The position numbers and the translations under genes were made by a program. From an uncultured Kordia sp. (GTDB lineage: Bacteria > Bacteroidota > Bacteroidia > Flavobacteriales > Flavobacteriaceae), in contig NZ_CANLEA010000021.1 of NCBI RefSeq assembly GCF_947489565.1, positions 1-64,000 on the forward strand: a DNA stretch of 64,000 nucleotides, read 5' to 3'. The notes beneath the pieces were generated by a model. It ran no database searches. It was not told the DNA's origin and worked only from the letters and a program-made list of their open reading frames with translations. This document shows positions 40,125 through 50,487 of this stretch, piece by piece (positions within the stretch are counted from its first letter, which is position 1; each line of letters begins with the position of its first letter).

Positions 40125-40397
40125 ATGAAGAAAAAGAATTTGAAAAACTTGCTATTAAACAAAACAGTAGTATCAAACCTTGTAAAAGGAGGCGATGGGC
40201 GCGACATTACTAGACAAAGTCCATGTGCTGTTAAATCTGATGGTGGTGCTTGTGATTCTCTTGATTGCGGTCCCGTAGGTGATGTAACAGTAATTGCTAC
40301 TTGTGCTGCCGGATGTACTAGTCCAACCGATCAACTTTCATACTGCGCTGGTGGAGGTGTACCGCACAATTGTTTGTCAATACAAGCATGTGCATAA
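40125..40397 (+). CDS. Class I lanthipeptide-like RiPP precursor peptide
   Basis: Leader 'MKKKNLKNLLLNKTVVSNLVKGG' resembling Bacteroidota 'KKxLKxLxLNKxxISNL' lanthipeptide leaders; core with 8 Cys and many Ser/Thr. Confidence 0.7.
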   Translation: MKKKNLKNLLLNKTVVSNLVKGGDGRDITRQSPCAVKSDGGACDSLDCGPVGDVTVIATCAAGCTSPTDQLSYCAGGGVPHNCLSIQACA

Positions 40398-40417
40398 TCC
40401 AAACACTTTTTGATAAA

Positions 40418-40450
40418 GAAAAAGCGAGCCAGTTCAGCTCGCTTTTTTTG
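40418..40450 (+). terminator. Rho-independent terminator
   Basis: gaaaaagcgagc-cagttca-gctcgctttttttg directly after the RiPP precursor. Confidence 0.88.
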
Positions 40451-40549
40451 TAATTTATTATTTATACTTGTATATTTAATTCTATTTTACTTAAAGCTAA
40501 AAGTTTAAAAATTCATAATTTTTTTAATAATTAAAACTTAGTAAAAACG

Positions 40550-40654
40550 ATGAGCAAAATTCAAAAATTCAAAAAATATCTTGTAAAGTCTCCCTCAAAG
40601 ATAAAAGGTGGGAAAATAACATTTAAAGCAAAAGAAGGAGCTACCTTACCTTAA
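40550..40654 (+). CDS. Putative 34-aa peptide, RiPP-leader-like
   Basis: ATG...TAA: MSKIQKFKKYLVKSPSKIKGGKITFKAKEGATLP; Lys-rich leader with a GG motif; not in the supplied ORF track. Confidence 0.45.
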   Translation: MSKIQKFKKYLVKSPSKIKGGKITFKAKEGATLP

Positions 40655-40812
40655 TAGCTTATTTTATGATTAAAGTTAGAATAATTTCTGGCTAAGCGTC
40701 AGTAGTATTGAACAAAACCCAAATTCAATGACTATTCTGAAGTATACACTAGCAATGATTGCAAATACAGATTGTACTTGCAGTTAATTTTTAGTAGTAA
40801 ATGATTTAACTA

Positions 40813-40846
40813 AGAAAGCGACACATTTCTGTGTCGCTTTTCTTTT
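40813..40846 (+). terminator. Rho-independent terminator
   Basis: gaaagcgacaca-tttc-tgtgtcgcttttctttt. Confidence 0.85.
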
Positions 40847-40880
40847 AACCAACCTTATAAACTTTAATTAAAACTTAGTA

Positions 40881-41354
40881 CTACTTATCTAACCAAGCAT
40901 TCATCATCCAAATAGTTTTTTCTTGCTCAGAAATTAAATCGCTCATCATCGCATTGGTTCCTTCATCATGAGCTTCGCCTGCTTTTTCTAAAAGTGTTCT
41001 TTCTAACTGCAACAATTCTGAGATAGAAGCCACAATCAATTCAACTGCTTTTTCATCTTTAGAAATATGTTTTCCAACAGGAACTTTCGCGTTTGCTATA
41101 TAATCTTGAAATGTGTGTAATGGTTCGCCTCCAAGAGTTAAAACACGTTCTGCAATTTCATCTACTTTTACTTGCGTATCGTTGTACAACTCTTCGAATT
41201 TCGTATGTAACTCAAAGAATCCTTTTCCTTTGATATTCCAGTGAATTCCACGTAAGTTTTGATAATACACTTGAAAATTTGCCAATAATACGTTCAAATC
41301 TTCAACTAAACTTTCTGTTTTTTGGATGTCTAATCCTAATATATTTAATGTCAT
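40881..41354 (-). CDS. dps: Dps/ferritin-like DNA-protection protein
   Basis: 'LLANFQVYYQNLRGIHWNIKGKGFFELHTKFEELYNDTQVKVDEIAERVLTLGG'. Confidence 0.93.
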   Translation of the reverse strand: MTLNILGLDIQKTESLVEDLNVLLANFQVYYQNLRGIHWNIKGKGFFELHTKFEELYNDTQVKVDEIAERVLTLGGEPLHTFQDYIANAKVPVGKHISKDEKAVELIVASISELLQLERTLLEKAGEAHDEGTNAMMSDLISEQEKTIWMMNAWLDK

Positions 41355-41470
41355 TTGATTCTGTTTTTACAGTGTTAACTTTTGTTGAAGCAAAATTATT
41401 GAACATTTAACCTGATTTAGTATAAGTTTTATTGATAGTTTTTATATTTTTATCACTCAAATTTATAACG

Positions 41471-42409
41471 ATGACAATCACACAATTACAATATGTATTG
41501 GCAGTAGCCGAACACCAGAATTTTACACTTGCCGCACAAAAGTCATTTGTAACGCAACCTACGTTGAGTATGCAAATACAAAAGCTTGAAGATGAGTTGG
41601 AAATTCAGATTTTTGATCGAAGTAAGAAACCTATTCAGCTCACAGAAATTGGGAAGAAAATTGTTGAACAAGCACGCAATATTGTCAATGAATCTGGGAG
41701 AATGCAAGATATTGTCGATCAGCAGAAAGGATTTATTGGTGGCGAATTTAAGTTAGGAATCATTCCGACCATCATGCCGACTTTGTTGCCAATGTTTTTA
41801 AAAACGTTTATTAAAAAGTATCCAAAAGTCAACTTAAAAATAGAAGAATTAACGACAGAAACTATTATTAAAAGACTCAATGACGGACATTTGGATGCCG
41901 CTATTGCTGCAACTCCGCTCGGATATGACCAAATTAAAGAACGTGTTTTATATTACGAACCCTTTGTAGGGTATACGACCGAAAATCACCGTTTGTATGA
42001 CAAGAAAGAAATTGAAACTAGCGATTTAGATATTGACGATATTTTATTGTTAGAAGATGGACATTGCTTTAGAGATGGTGTTATCAATTTATGTAAAGTA
42101 CCAAGAACGGCAATTGACGATCATTTTCAATTGGAAAGCGGAAGTTTTGAAACTTTAATAAAACTGTCTAATGAAGACTTAGGCATGACACTTCTGCCCT
42201 ATTTACATACCTTAGACATTAAAGAATCGGAACGTAAATATTTGCGCCATTTTGCAGAGCCAAGACCAGCACGAGAAGTCAGTTTGCTATTTCACAAAAG
42301 CGAATTGAAAATGCAGATTATTGAAGCACTACGCAGTGTAATTATGGGCATTGTACGCGGTGCCATTGCGTTTCACAATGTGCAAATTATTAGTCCAATA
42401 CAACAATAG
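41471..42409 (+). CDS. oxyR: LysR-type regulator, OxyR-like
   Basis: 'MTITQLQYVLAVAEHQNFTLAAQKSFVTQPTLSMQIQKLEDELEIQIFDRSKKP'; redox Cys candidates in 'LLLEDGHCFRDGVINLCKVP'; divergent from dps. Confidence 0.9.
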   Translation: MTITQLQYVLAVAEHQNFTLAAQKSFVTQPTLSMQIQKLEDELEIQIFDRSKKPIQLTEIGKKIVEQARNIVNESGRMQDIVDQQKGFIGGEFKLGIIPTIMPTLLPMFLKTFIKKYPKVNLKIEELTTETIIKRLNDGHLDAAIAATPLGYDQIKERVLYYEPFVGYTTENHRLYDKKEIETSDLDIDDILLLEDGHCFRDGVINLCKVPRTAIDDHFQLESGSFETLIKLSNEDLGMTLLPYLHTLDIKESERKYLRHFAEPRPAREVSLLFHKSELKMQIIEALRSVIMGIVRGAIAFHNVQIISPIQQ

Positions 42410-42423
42410 AAAAGTATATATGC

Positions 42424-42456
42424 TAAAAAAGCCGCGACGTATCGCGGCTTTTTTTA
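42424..42456. terminator. Bidirectional rho-independent terminator
   Basis: aaaaaagccgcga-cgta-tcgcggcttttttta. Confidence 0.88.
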
Positions 42457-42657
42457 TGGTTTTAAATAGATTAAACATTGATCTAATTGTGGATTTGCTG
42501 TTACGAGAGAATTGATCCAAATTTTCAATTCTTCTATTTCGTGAGGCAGCAATCTCTGCAAAGCTTTTTGTAACTCTTTACAAAACAGTGATGGATCAAA
42601 ACTAACTTTTTTGAGTATAGTTTTTGTGTAATCAAACATCGCTCTAGCCATATTCAA
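42454..42657 (-). CDS. Small hypothetical protein
   Basis: 67-aa ORF bounded by the 42424-42456 terminator on its 3' side. Confidence 0.5.
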   Translation of the reverse strand: MNMARAMFDYTKTILKKVSFDPSLFCKELQKALQRLLPHEIEELKIWINSLVTANPQLDQCLIYLKP

Positions 42658-42781
42658 CGAGGGTTAAGGTTAAAATTTCTAAGAGTAGTTTTCGTCTATA
42701 AGCATTTTGTTTATCCTTATAAATGTACTAAAAAAAATTAATGTTTATACTTCTTCAACAAAACTTTAACAATAAGACCTA

Positions 42782-45643
42782 TTATTCTTTCATTACCTTA
42801 CTTATTATCTTACCAGAATTTGTTAGTGTATTTAGTATGTATATTCCTGCTGCGGCTTCTGATAAATTAACTTCGTATGAATTATGAGTGATTTGCGTAA
42901 TGTTACTTTTTAAAAGTCTCCCTTCCATTGTTCTTATTTCTATCGCTTTTATAGCTTCTTTGGCAGTAATATTCAAAATTCCATTTGTTGGATTTGGATA
43001 GATATTGATCATATCTCTTTCCAAATTTTCTTCTGCAATACTCAACGGATTTGCAATTAAAGTAGATGCCGTATTTGTAATGATTGGAAAATTGAAATCA
43101 AAATAAATGTTTGCTGTATTGTCAAATGTATCATTTTCTACCAATGTTGTTAGTGTCTTAATTTTAAAAACTAGGTATCCATCATTATCGGCGTCATCAA
43201 AAGGAAGGTTTATGTTCTCAAAAATGAATTCTACTTCATTGTTACTTTTGATATTGGTAACCATTTCATGACTACTCGAAACTGGTCGCAATGTAGAAAT
43301 ATCAAATTTAGAAGTATCTATTTCGTCTGTTACTACCACATTTACTGCGGATGCTGTTCCCGTATTCTCAAAACGAATCATATAGTGTACAAACTCGTTT
43401 ATATAATCTGTGGTGACAGTTTCACCTTCCAAACAACGTATATCATTTGGATCATACGAGTTGACAACAGTTTGTTGTAACACCATTATATTATTATTAG
43501 GTGTTTCGTCTGACACTCCTGAATTTATAGTAGTTTCAAAACTTAACACATCGCCTCCATTCACTGCAGGAACTTCTGTTGGTGAATTGATATTCATCGT
43601 AAAAGCAATATTTCTTGTTTCAAATGGCACTAGGTTTGTAAAATTCCACGTACTTGTATTAATAGCCTGCGTATCTGACATAGGAGTTGCAGTTACTACA
43701 TCCATCAAATCATCATCGAAGGTCAATTGGACAGTTCCTGACAGCGTTGTATTCCCTTTATTTTCATATTGAATTTGATATGAAGCATCGAAACCTGGTC
43801 GTGCAATTTCTAGTGGCATAATAGTGACTTCTACATCATTATGAGTTCCGTTTGGTGTCACACAAAAATCTTGTATGGTAGGATTGGAAGCCGTTGCAGT
43901 ATCAATCATTATAGAAGCTGGTGAAACTGTATAGTATGCAGAGTTTTCTAATTGTGGCGTGATTGTATAGGTCTCGCCTTCTGACAAGTACAAAGCATAA
44001 TCACCTGAAGTATCTGTAATAATTGTCTCCGTTGCTGAACCTTCAACTATCGCTAATCCAATACTCGGGTATACAATATCATTTATATCGCAGCCATTTG
44101 TATTGTTATCTAATTTTGAACTTCCTTGCAATACTACATATTCGCCTCCAGGCGTAAAAGAACAGTACGTACTTACAACTGCTGTTGCAGGAACTATTGA
44201 TAAAGCCGATATAAAAGCTTGTTCTTCTTCATCTACACAAATAAATTCTAAGGTTGGATTGTTATCAAAACGAAGGTCATATATACTTGAAATAATGATT
44301 CCGTTTTTTACATTTATATATGTTAGTTGATTATTATAACAATCAATATCATTAAGTCGAGGATTTTGACTTACATCTAATTCTGTTAAGAGATTATCAG
44401 TACATTGTAAACCTATCATTTCAGGGTTTTGACTTAAATCAAGAGCTGTCAAGGAATTTGAATTACATTCTAAGCCTAAAAGATTTGGATTTCCACTTAG
44501 TTCCAATTGTGTTAATGAATTATCATTACATTCAAAATAGATAAGATTGTTATTACTAGTAACATCTATAGTTTCTAATAAATTATTATTACAAAACAAT
44601 CTTTTAAGGCTTGTAGCTCCTGTTGTATTTATACTCGTTAATAGATTATCATTACAATTTACATTTTCTAAGTTTGGATTTTGAGTAAAGTCCAAACTTG
44701 TCAATTGGTTTTCAAAGCAATTAACGGTTTGTAAAATAGGATTTTGAGAAACATCTAAACTTGTAAAGCTATTTTTTTCACAGTCTAAATATTTTAAGTT
44801 GGGATTTTGAGTAAGATTTAAGCTAGTTAATGAAGTTTCGCTGCATCGTAATGATTGCAAATGAGGATTTTGGGTGACATCAATAGTTGAAATACTATTT
44901 TTATCAATACTTAGAGTTCTTAATGATGGATTTTGCGTGGGATTGATTGTTGTTATTGAATTGTCACTAGCAGTTAATAACTGTAAATTTGGATTTTGAG
45001 AAATATCTAAACTAGTTAACAAGTTATTGTTACAACGTAAATCTTCAAGATTTGGATTGGAAGTTACATCTAAGCTTGTGATTCCATTTCTAAAACAAGA
45101 AAAATTCTTTAATTGTGTGTTTTGTGTAACATCAATACTTGTAAAGTTACAGCGATATATATGTAAGTACTCTAAATTTATATTCTGCGTTACATCTAAA
45201 GTAGTTAATTGATCATTCCCTGATAAAAATAAAGATTCTAGATTGACATTTTGTGTTACATCAACAGCAGTAAGAGAGAAATTTGAGAAATCATTACTAC
45301 AAGCTAGTGTCTTTAGATTGACATTTTGTGTAAGTGATAAGGTCGAAATTGGATTTGCTGAACAATATAATGCTTCAAGATTTGTAAAATATTCAATTCC
45401 TTCTAGTGACGAAATCGATCTCCCCGTAGCACTCATAAATGTTACTAATAAGGCTTCCGATTCTTGAATTTCACCATCATTATTAAGATCAATCGTACTA
45501 TCATTTATTTCATCATCATCCGTATCAACAAGATTTGTTGTTAATAAATAGTTTTTAAAATTAGCATCGGGAATATTTATAATTTGTGCTTGACTCCATT
45601 GTATTATAAAAAATAGTGGTAGTAGTAGGTAACTTTTTTTCAT
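42782..45643 (-). CDS. Leucine-rich-repeat-like secreted protein with C-terminal T9SS sorting domain
   Basis: About 18 repeats of 'LTSLDVTQNPNLQxLxCxxNx' (21 aa), DUF11-like 'YTIRFENTGTASAVNVVVTDEID', C-terminal 'INIYPNPTNGILNI...GIYILNTLTNSGKIISKVMKE'. Confidence 0.9.
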   Translation of the reverse strand: MKKSYLLLPLFFIIQWSQAQIINIPDANFKNYLLTTNLVDTDDDEINDSTIDLNNDGEIQESEALLVTFMSATGRSISSLEGIEYFTNLEALYCSANPISTLSLTQNVNLKTLACSNDFSNFSLTAVDVTQNVNLESLFLSGNDQLTTLDVTQNINLEYLHIYRCNFTSIDVTQNTQLKNFSCFRNGITSLDVTSNPNLEDLRCNNNLLTSLDISQNPNLQLLTASDNSITTINPTQNPSLRTLSIDKNSISTIDVTQNPHLQSLRCSETSLTSLNLTQNPNLKYLDCEKNSFTSLDVSQNPILQTVNCFENQLTSLDFTQNPNLENVNCNDNLLTSINTTGATSLKRLFCNNNLLETIDVTSNNNLIYFECNDNSLTQLELSGNPNLLGLECNSNSLTALDLSQNPEMIGLQCTDNLLTELDVSQNPRLNDIDCYNNQLTYINVKNGIIISSIYDLRFDNNPTLEFICVDEEEQAFISALSIVPATAVVSTYCSFTPGGEYVVLQGSSKLDNNTNGCDINDIVYPSIGLAIVEGSATETIITDTSGDYALYLSEGETYTITPQLENSAYYTVSPASIMIDTATASNPTIQDFCVTPNGTHNDVEVTIMPLEIARPGFDASYQIQYENKGNTTLSGTVQLTFDDDLMDVVTATPMSDTQAINTSTWNFTNLVPFETRNIAFTMNINSPTEVPAVNGGDVLSFETTINSGVSDETPNNNIMVLQQTVVNSYDPNDIRCLEGETVTTDYINEFVHYMIRFENTGTASAVNVVVTDEIDTSKFDISTLRPVSSSHEMVTNIKSNNEVEFIFENINLPFDDADNDGYLVFKIKTLTTLVENDTFDNTANIYFDFNFPIITNTASTLIANPLSIAEENLERDMINIYPNPTNGILNITAKEAIKAIEIRTMEGRLLKSNITQITHNSYEVNLSEAAAGIYILNTLTNSGKIISKVMKE

Positions 45644-46016
45644 GTGTAGGTTTTGGTTGGTAATCGTTTATTTAGGGCTTACTAAGATAAAATTCATTCG
45701 TAATAGTATAAAGATATAGCATTGGGAAATAATTTCAATATTAAATGTAAATATGTAGCTATTTATTTCATATTTGCATTTTCTTAAACTAATTTGGGAC
45801 TGCTTGTTTAGCGCTCTTTGTAATTATTAAATCAATTTTGATGTAATATATAAATTTAACTAAAGTAAGCATATAAGTGTACATCGTAATTTATAAATTA
45901 TGTATACTTTAGGGTATTATCCTTTGATGAAAGACATACAAAAAGCGCTCATTATCAAGTCACAAGCCGTAACTCGGTAATAAACGCTTCTTATATTTTT
46001 ATAATTTTAGACTTAA

Positions 46017-46814
46017 CTAACGATTGTCTCCATCGAATAAATCGCCAATACTTCCTAAGATGCTTCCTTCTCCTTTGCTGTTTCCACCATTTGGTAATGA
46101 AGAGATAATTCGTCCTGCCAAACGACTAAATGGTAAAGATTGAATATATACAATTCCTGGTCCCTTTAAGGTTGCAAAAAACATTCCTTCGCCACCAAAT
46201 AAGGTGTTTTTAATACCGCCAACAAATTCAATATCGTAATCTACATCTTGTGTAAAACCTACAATACAACCTGTATCTACACGTAATGTTTCGCCAGGCG
46301 CCAATTCTTTTCGTGCCATGGTTCCACCAGCATGTACAAACGCCATTCCGTCTCCTTCAAGTTTTTGCATGATGAAGCCTTCACCGCCAAAAAATCCGCG
46401 GCCTAACTTTTTAGAAAATTCAATACCTACCGTTACACCTTTTGCAGCGCATAAGAAGGCGTCTTTTTGACAGATAAATTTTCCGCCATAATTTGTTAAA
46501 TCTATGGGAATAATTTTTCCTGGATATGGTGATGCGAAACTTACTTTGCGGACACCAAACGCTTTTTCATTTAAAAAAGAAGTCATGAATAAGCTTTCGC
46601 CAGTTAGAATTCGTTTTCCGGCAGAGAATAATTTCCCTAAAATACTTTGTTCTTGATTGGAACCGTCGCCAAAAATGGTATTCATACTAATACCATCGTC
46701 CATCATCATAAAGCTTCCTGCTTCCGCGACTACGGCTTCTTGTGGATCCAGTTCAATTTCTACATATTGCATTTCTTCACCATAAATATGGTAATCTATT
46801 TCGTGTGCTGTCAT
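46017..46814 (-). CDS. TIGR00266/AIM24 family protein
   Basis: '[24 protein letters not shown]...[24 protein letters not shown]...[27 protein letters not shown]'. Confidence 0.92.
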   Translation of the reverse strand: MTAHEIDYHIYGEEMQYVEIELDPQEAVVAEAGSFMMMDDGISMNTIFGDGSNQEQSILGKLFSAGKRILTGESLFMTSFLNEKAFGVRKVSFASPYPGKIIPIDLTNYGGKFICQKDAFLCAAKGVTVGIEFSKKLGRGFFGGEGFIMQKLEGDGMAFVHAGGTMARKELAPGETLRVDTGCIVGFTQDVDYDIEFVGGIKNTLFGGEGMFFATLKGPGIVYIQSLPFSRLAGRIISSLPNGGNSKGEGSILGSIGDLFDGDNR

Positions 46815-46878
46815 TGTTTATTTTGTTTTTTGATTGCAATGTATAAGATGAAAAAAAATACAATTTGTTACAAGGAAA

Positions 46879-47340
46879 TTATTTTTTCTTTCTGAGTTTT
46901 ATTCCCCATTCGTATTCAAAATTGGAAACACTTTCTCCTGATGCATCAAAACCTTCCGCGTATAAGGTTAGGCTTTGCCCTTCTCCTGTTTTGACAGCTT
47001 CTTCAATAGCTGCTTTTACTTTGAGTCCATCTTTACACACAAAATGAATACGTCCTGTCGCTTTTTTGGTAAATGTTCCTTTTTGCGATCGGACTAACAT
47101 TGAAATTTTTTTGCCTGAGTTTTCAATTTCTTGAATCACCAATACGCCTGTTGCCAACTCGGAAGCCATTCCTTGCGTTGCCCAATACAATGATTTAAAA
47201 GGATTTTGATTGATCCAGCGATGTTTTACAGTCACGGTTGCTTCTTCTTGGTTGATTTCTTTTAATCGTACACCTGAGAAGTAAGCCGATGGAAGTTTGA
47301 ATAATAAAAATTTGTTGATTTTAGATGGAGTCAGTTTCAT
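46879..47340 (-). CDS. DUF4442-like (hotdog-fold thioesterase-like) protein
   Basis: 'FKSLYWATQGMASELATGVLVIQEI' central motif. Confidence 0.8.
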   Translation of the reverse strand: MKLTPSKINKFLLFKLPSAYFSGVRLKEINQEEATVTVKHRWINQNPFKSLYWATQGMASELATGVLVIQEIENSGKKISMLVRSQKGTFTKKATGRIHFVCKDGLKVKAAIEEAVKTGEGQSLTLYAEGFDASGESVSNFEYEWGIKLRKKK

Positions 47341-47656
47341 GAATTATATTTTATGCACGCATAGCAAATTACAAAAAAATAGTGATGCTCACAAAGAAAC
47401 TTAGAGTATTGCATTTATTGCAAAGAGTTTTAAAGATTAATATTATTCTATAGTTTCAGAATTAATTATTTGTTGCCTGTTTCATATTTCGACTTATCTC
47501 TTCTCTTAAGTACACCTGTATCCTAAATTATGTTTTTGAGCTAAAACGACACGCATTACCATTTTAAATAACTAATAATCAATACCATAACTCTAATACC
47601 TTCATCTAAAATCACGATATCAAAATGTTAATATTATGTTAAATTTAAGTACTATG

Positions 47657-47690
47657 TTTTGCATAATACCTTTTTTTAACCATATATTTG
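47657..47690 (+). promoter_or_regulatory. Candidate Bacteroidota promoter (TTTG -33, TATATTTG -7)
   Basis: TTTTG at 47657-47661 and TATATTTG at 47683-47690, about 20 nt before the 47710 start codon. Confidence 0.45.
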
Positions 47691-47709
47691 CATAAGAAAA
47701 TAATATGCA

Positions 47710-48174
47710 ATGGAATCAACTTTAACAAATCATGACAAAAATGTAGCGACAGTTTTACATGTAGCGTCGTTTAGTAAATACTTTTTTCCTTTTGGAAATT
47801 TTATACTTCCCGTCATTTTGTGGTCGATGTATAAAAAGGATGGTGAATACATAGATCATCATGGAAAAGAAGTGATTAACTTTCAATTGAGTCTGTTTTG
47901 TTATAAAATCATAGCTACGATGTTATGCATTCCATTTTTCTTTGTATTTGGAGTTCGATCTATTAATACTTGGGATATTTTTTGGTTCAATCATATTTCA
48001 TTCAATGTAGAAGAAGGAACTCGTTTTTTTGGATTCTCTGTGATTGGAATTATTTTAGGACTCGTAGCATTATTATTTTTTGCAGTAAACATTACGTATA
48101 CCATTGTGGCAGCAATGAAAGCGAATGAAGGTGAACGTTATCGTTATCCATTAACGTATCGATTCATCAAATAA
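47710..48174 (+). CDS. DUF4870 domain-containing membrane protein
   Basis: 'VLHVASFSKYFFPFGNFILPVILWSMYKKDGEYIDHHGKEVINFQLSL'. Confidence 0.93.
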   Translation: MESTLTNHDKNVATVLHVASFSKYFFPFGNFILPVILWSMYKKDGEYIDHHGKEVINFQLSLFCYKIIATMLCIPFFFVFGVRSINTWDIFWFNHISFNVEEGTRFFGFSVIGIILGLVALLFFAVNITYTIVAAMKANEGERYRYPLTYRFIK

Positions 48175-48309
48175 AATCATCACACTTCTGCTTAGCTCAG
48201 TATAACATCATCAATCATTATACTTGGATTTAGCTTAGTGTACAATCAATCATCAATCAATCATCATCAATCAAAAAACGAACAGAATCATTAAAAGACA
48301 CATGAAAAC

Positions 48310-48654
48310 ATGAAGATAGAGAACACAAAAGCACAAATGCGTAAAGGCGTGTTGGAGTATTGTATTTTATCCATCTTGAGAGATCAGGATGCGTACGTGG
48401 CCGAAATACTTGGAACACTTAAAGACGCAAAAATGCTTGTCGTAGAAGGCACTATTTATCCGCTACTGACAAGATTAAAAAATGCAGGTTTATTAAGTTA
48501 CCGCTGGGAAGAATCTACTTCTGGACCTCCAAGAAAATACTATGGACTTACAGAAACAGGAAGATTATTTCTTAAAGAACTCAATACTACTTGGGACAAT
48601 TTACAAAAAGCTGTATCACTCGTAACACGACAAAAAAATACTAACAATGAATAA
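48310..48654 (+). CDS. PadR family transcriptional regulator
   Basis: 'LEYCILSILRDQDAYVAEILGTLKDAKMLVVEGTIYPLLTRLKNAGLLSYRWEESTSGPPRKYYGLTETG'. Confidence 0.95.
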   Translation: MKIENTKAQMRKGVLEYCILSILRDQDAYVAEILGTLKDAKMLVVEGTIYPLLTRLKNAGLLSYRWEESTSGPPRKYYGLTETGRLFLKELNTTWDNLQKAVSLVTRQKNTNNE

Positions 48655-50395
48655 GACCATAAATATAAATTTAGCAAATATGTTTTTTCATATCGATGAA
48701 GATGCATATAACACATTGCAGCGTTATTTAAACGCCATAAAACGCTCCTTTACAGACTCGCAAGGAAGAGATGAAATTATTACTGATATTGAAGCAAGAG
48801 TTGCCGAACTTTTCTCAGAACGTCTAAAATCGGACCGACAAGTAGTTGGAATGAAAGAAGTTCAGGAAGTTATTGATATCATGGGACAACCAGAAGATTA
48901 TTTGGTAGATGACGAAATCTTTGAAGACGGACCAAAAGCTGGCAATACGAACGCAACAGGAACTTCTGGAGCCACTAGAAAGTTATACAGAGACTATGAC
49001 AATAAAGCAATTGCAGGTGTTTGTGCTGGATTGGCACAATACTTTGGTGTAGATTCTTTATGGATCCGTTTGTTAGCAATTATTATTGTATTTGCAGGAG
49101 TTGGATCGCCTATACTTGTGTATTTTATCTTATGGTTTATCATTCCAAAAGCTACCACTACTAGTGAAAAACTAGCAATGGCGGGAAAGCCGGCGAACAT
49201 CAGCAATATTGAGCAAAAAATCAAAGAAGGATTGGATGATGTTCAAGAAACATTAAATGACATCAACTTTGAGCAAGTCGGACAAAAAGCAAAAAGTGGA
49301 ACATCTTCCTTCTTTGATTCTATAGGACATATTATTGAAACTTTTTTAAAGATTTTTGGAAAGTTTTTTGGAGTTATTTTCATCATTACAGCCGCTTCTA
49401 TTTTAATTAGCGTTTTAATGTCAGCACTTGGGTTTAGCTTCTTTAATTTTGAAGTTTGGGAAGGAAGAGATTTCTTCTACTACGAAGATTTAGGAGTCTT
49501 GAATGAAACTTCACCTTGGATATTAGCTCTACTCGCTTTAGTTGCTATTGGAATTCCTGCAATCGTGTTATTCATTTTGGGAATGAAGATTTTAGTGAAA
49601 AATTCAAGATCTATTGGAACTCCAGCTAAAACAATTTTAATTGTATTGTGGGTTGCTGCTTGTATCGGAATTGCCTATATCGCTTCTAGCGCAGCTTTGC
49701 ATCAAAATGTAGAAGCTAGTTTAACTGAAAAAGTGCAATTGCCAATTAGTCAAAATGATACGATTAAAGTAAGAATGGTAAAGAATGAAGATTTTAATGA
49801 AAGCTTCCGTAGATACGATCATAGTTACAAAGTTGAATATGACGAAAATGGAGATGTTATTCTCTACTCTCAATCTGTAAAACTAATTGTAAGAGCTACT
49901 GAAAATGAAAATGCAAGAATCAACATTAATAGAAAAGCTAGTGGTGTATCCTTCCAAAAAGCAAAACAACGCGCACAAGGAATTAACTATAATTACCTTT
50001 TTGAAGATAATACCTTAAAGCTTAATGGTTACTTTTTATTTGATGAAGACGATAAATACAATAATCAAGAAGTAGAAGTAATTCTTTATTTACCAGAAGG
50101 TGCTATTATTTATCCAGATAAGAGTACTAAACCATTCCACTATAATTCTAGACGTTCTGGAGATATTTTACCAAATGGTTCTAAGACAGAAGGATATCAT
50201 CACCAAGTTGTTGACGATGAATTACAATGTTTAGATTGTCCGCCATCGGAAACAAAAAAAAGTAAAAAGAGAACAACCAAGAAAAGTGATATTACAATCA
50301 ACTCTGAAAAGGTAGATATTAATATTAAAAATAAAGACAACGATGTAAATGTAAACGTTCCAAAGGATAGCGTTTCAAACAATACAAATAACTAA
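48647..50395 (+). CDS. PspC domain-containing membrane protein
   Basis: 'KLYRDYDNKAIAGVCAGLAQYFGVDSLWIRLLAIIIVFAGVGSPILVYFILWFIIPKA'. Confidence 0.93.
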   Translation: MNKTININLANMFFHIDEDAYNTLQRYLNAIKRSFTDSQGRDEIITDIEARVAELFSERLKSDRQVVGMKEVQEVIDIMGQPEDYLVDDEIFEDGPKAGNTNATGTSGATRKLYRDYDNKAIAGVCAGLAQYFGVDSLWIRLLAIIIVFAGVGSPILVYFILWFIIPKATTTSEKLAMAGKPANISNIEQKIKEGLDDVQETLNDINFEQVGQKAKSGTSSFFDSIGHIIETFLKIFGKFFGVIFIITAASILISVLMSALGFSFFNFEVWEGRDFFYYEDLGVLNETSPWILALLALVAIGIPAIVLFILGMKILVKNSRSIGTPAKTILIVLWVAACIGIAYIASSAALHQNVEASLTEKVQLPISQNDTIKVRMVKNEDFNESFRRYDHSYKVEYDENGDVILYSQSVKLIVRATENENARININRKASGVSFQKAKQRAQGINYNYLFEDNTLKLNGYFLFDEDDKYNNQEVEVILYLPEGAIIYPDKSTKPFHYNSRRSGDILPNGSKTEGYHHQVVDDELQCLDCPPSETKKSKKRTTKKSDITINSEKVDINIKNKDNDVNVNVPKDSVSNNTNN

Positions 50396-50452
50396 AATCA
50401 ATCAAAATACCTCAGCTTCACTCAGTATGAAACATATTGAGTATTGTTGAAA

Positions 50453-50487
<35 letters not shown>

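Noticed and set aside
40881-42409. Divergent dps/oxyR pair as a novel stress island
   Set aside because: A well-known arrangement of peroxide-defence genes; ordinary.
43268-45467. Several plus-strand ORFs antisense to the LRR-like gene
   Set aside because: Their 'FCVTS' repeats are simply the antisense reading of the 63-bp repeat units.
45944-45996. Possible long-loop terminator after the AIM24-family gene
   Set aside because: Arms AAGCG...CGCTT pair, but the loop is long and stem interrupted; too weak to list as a feature.
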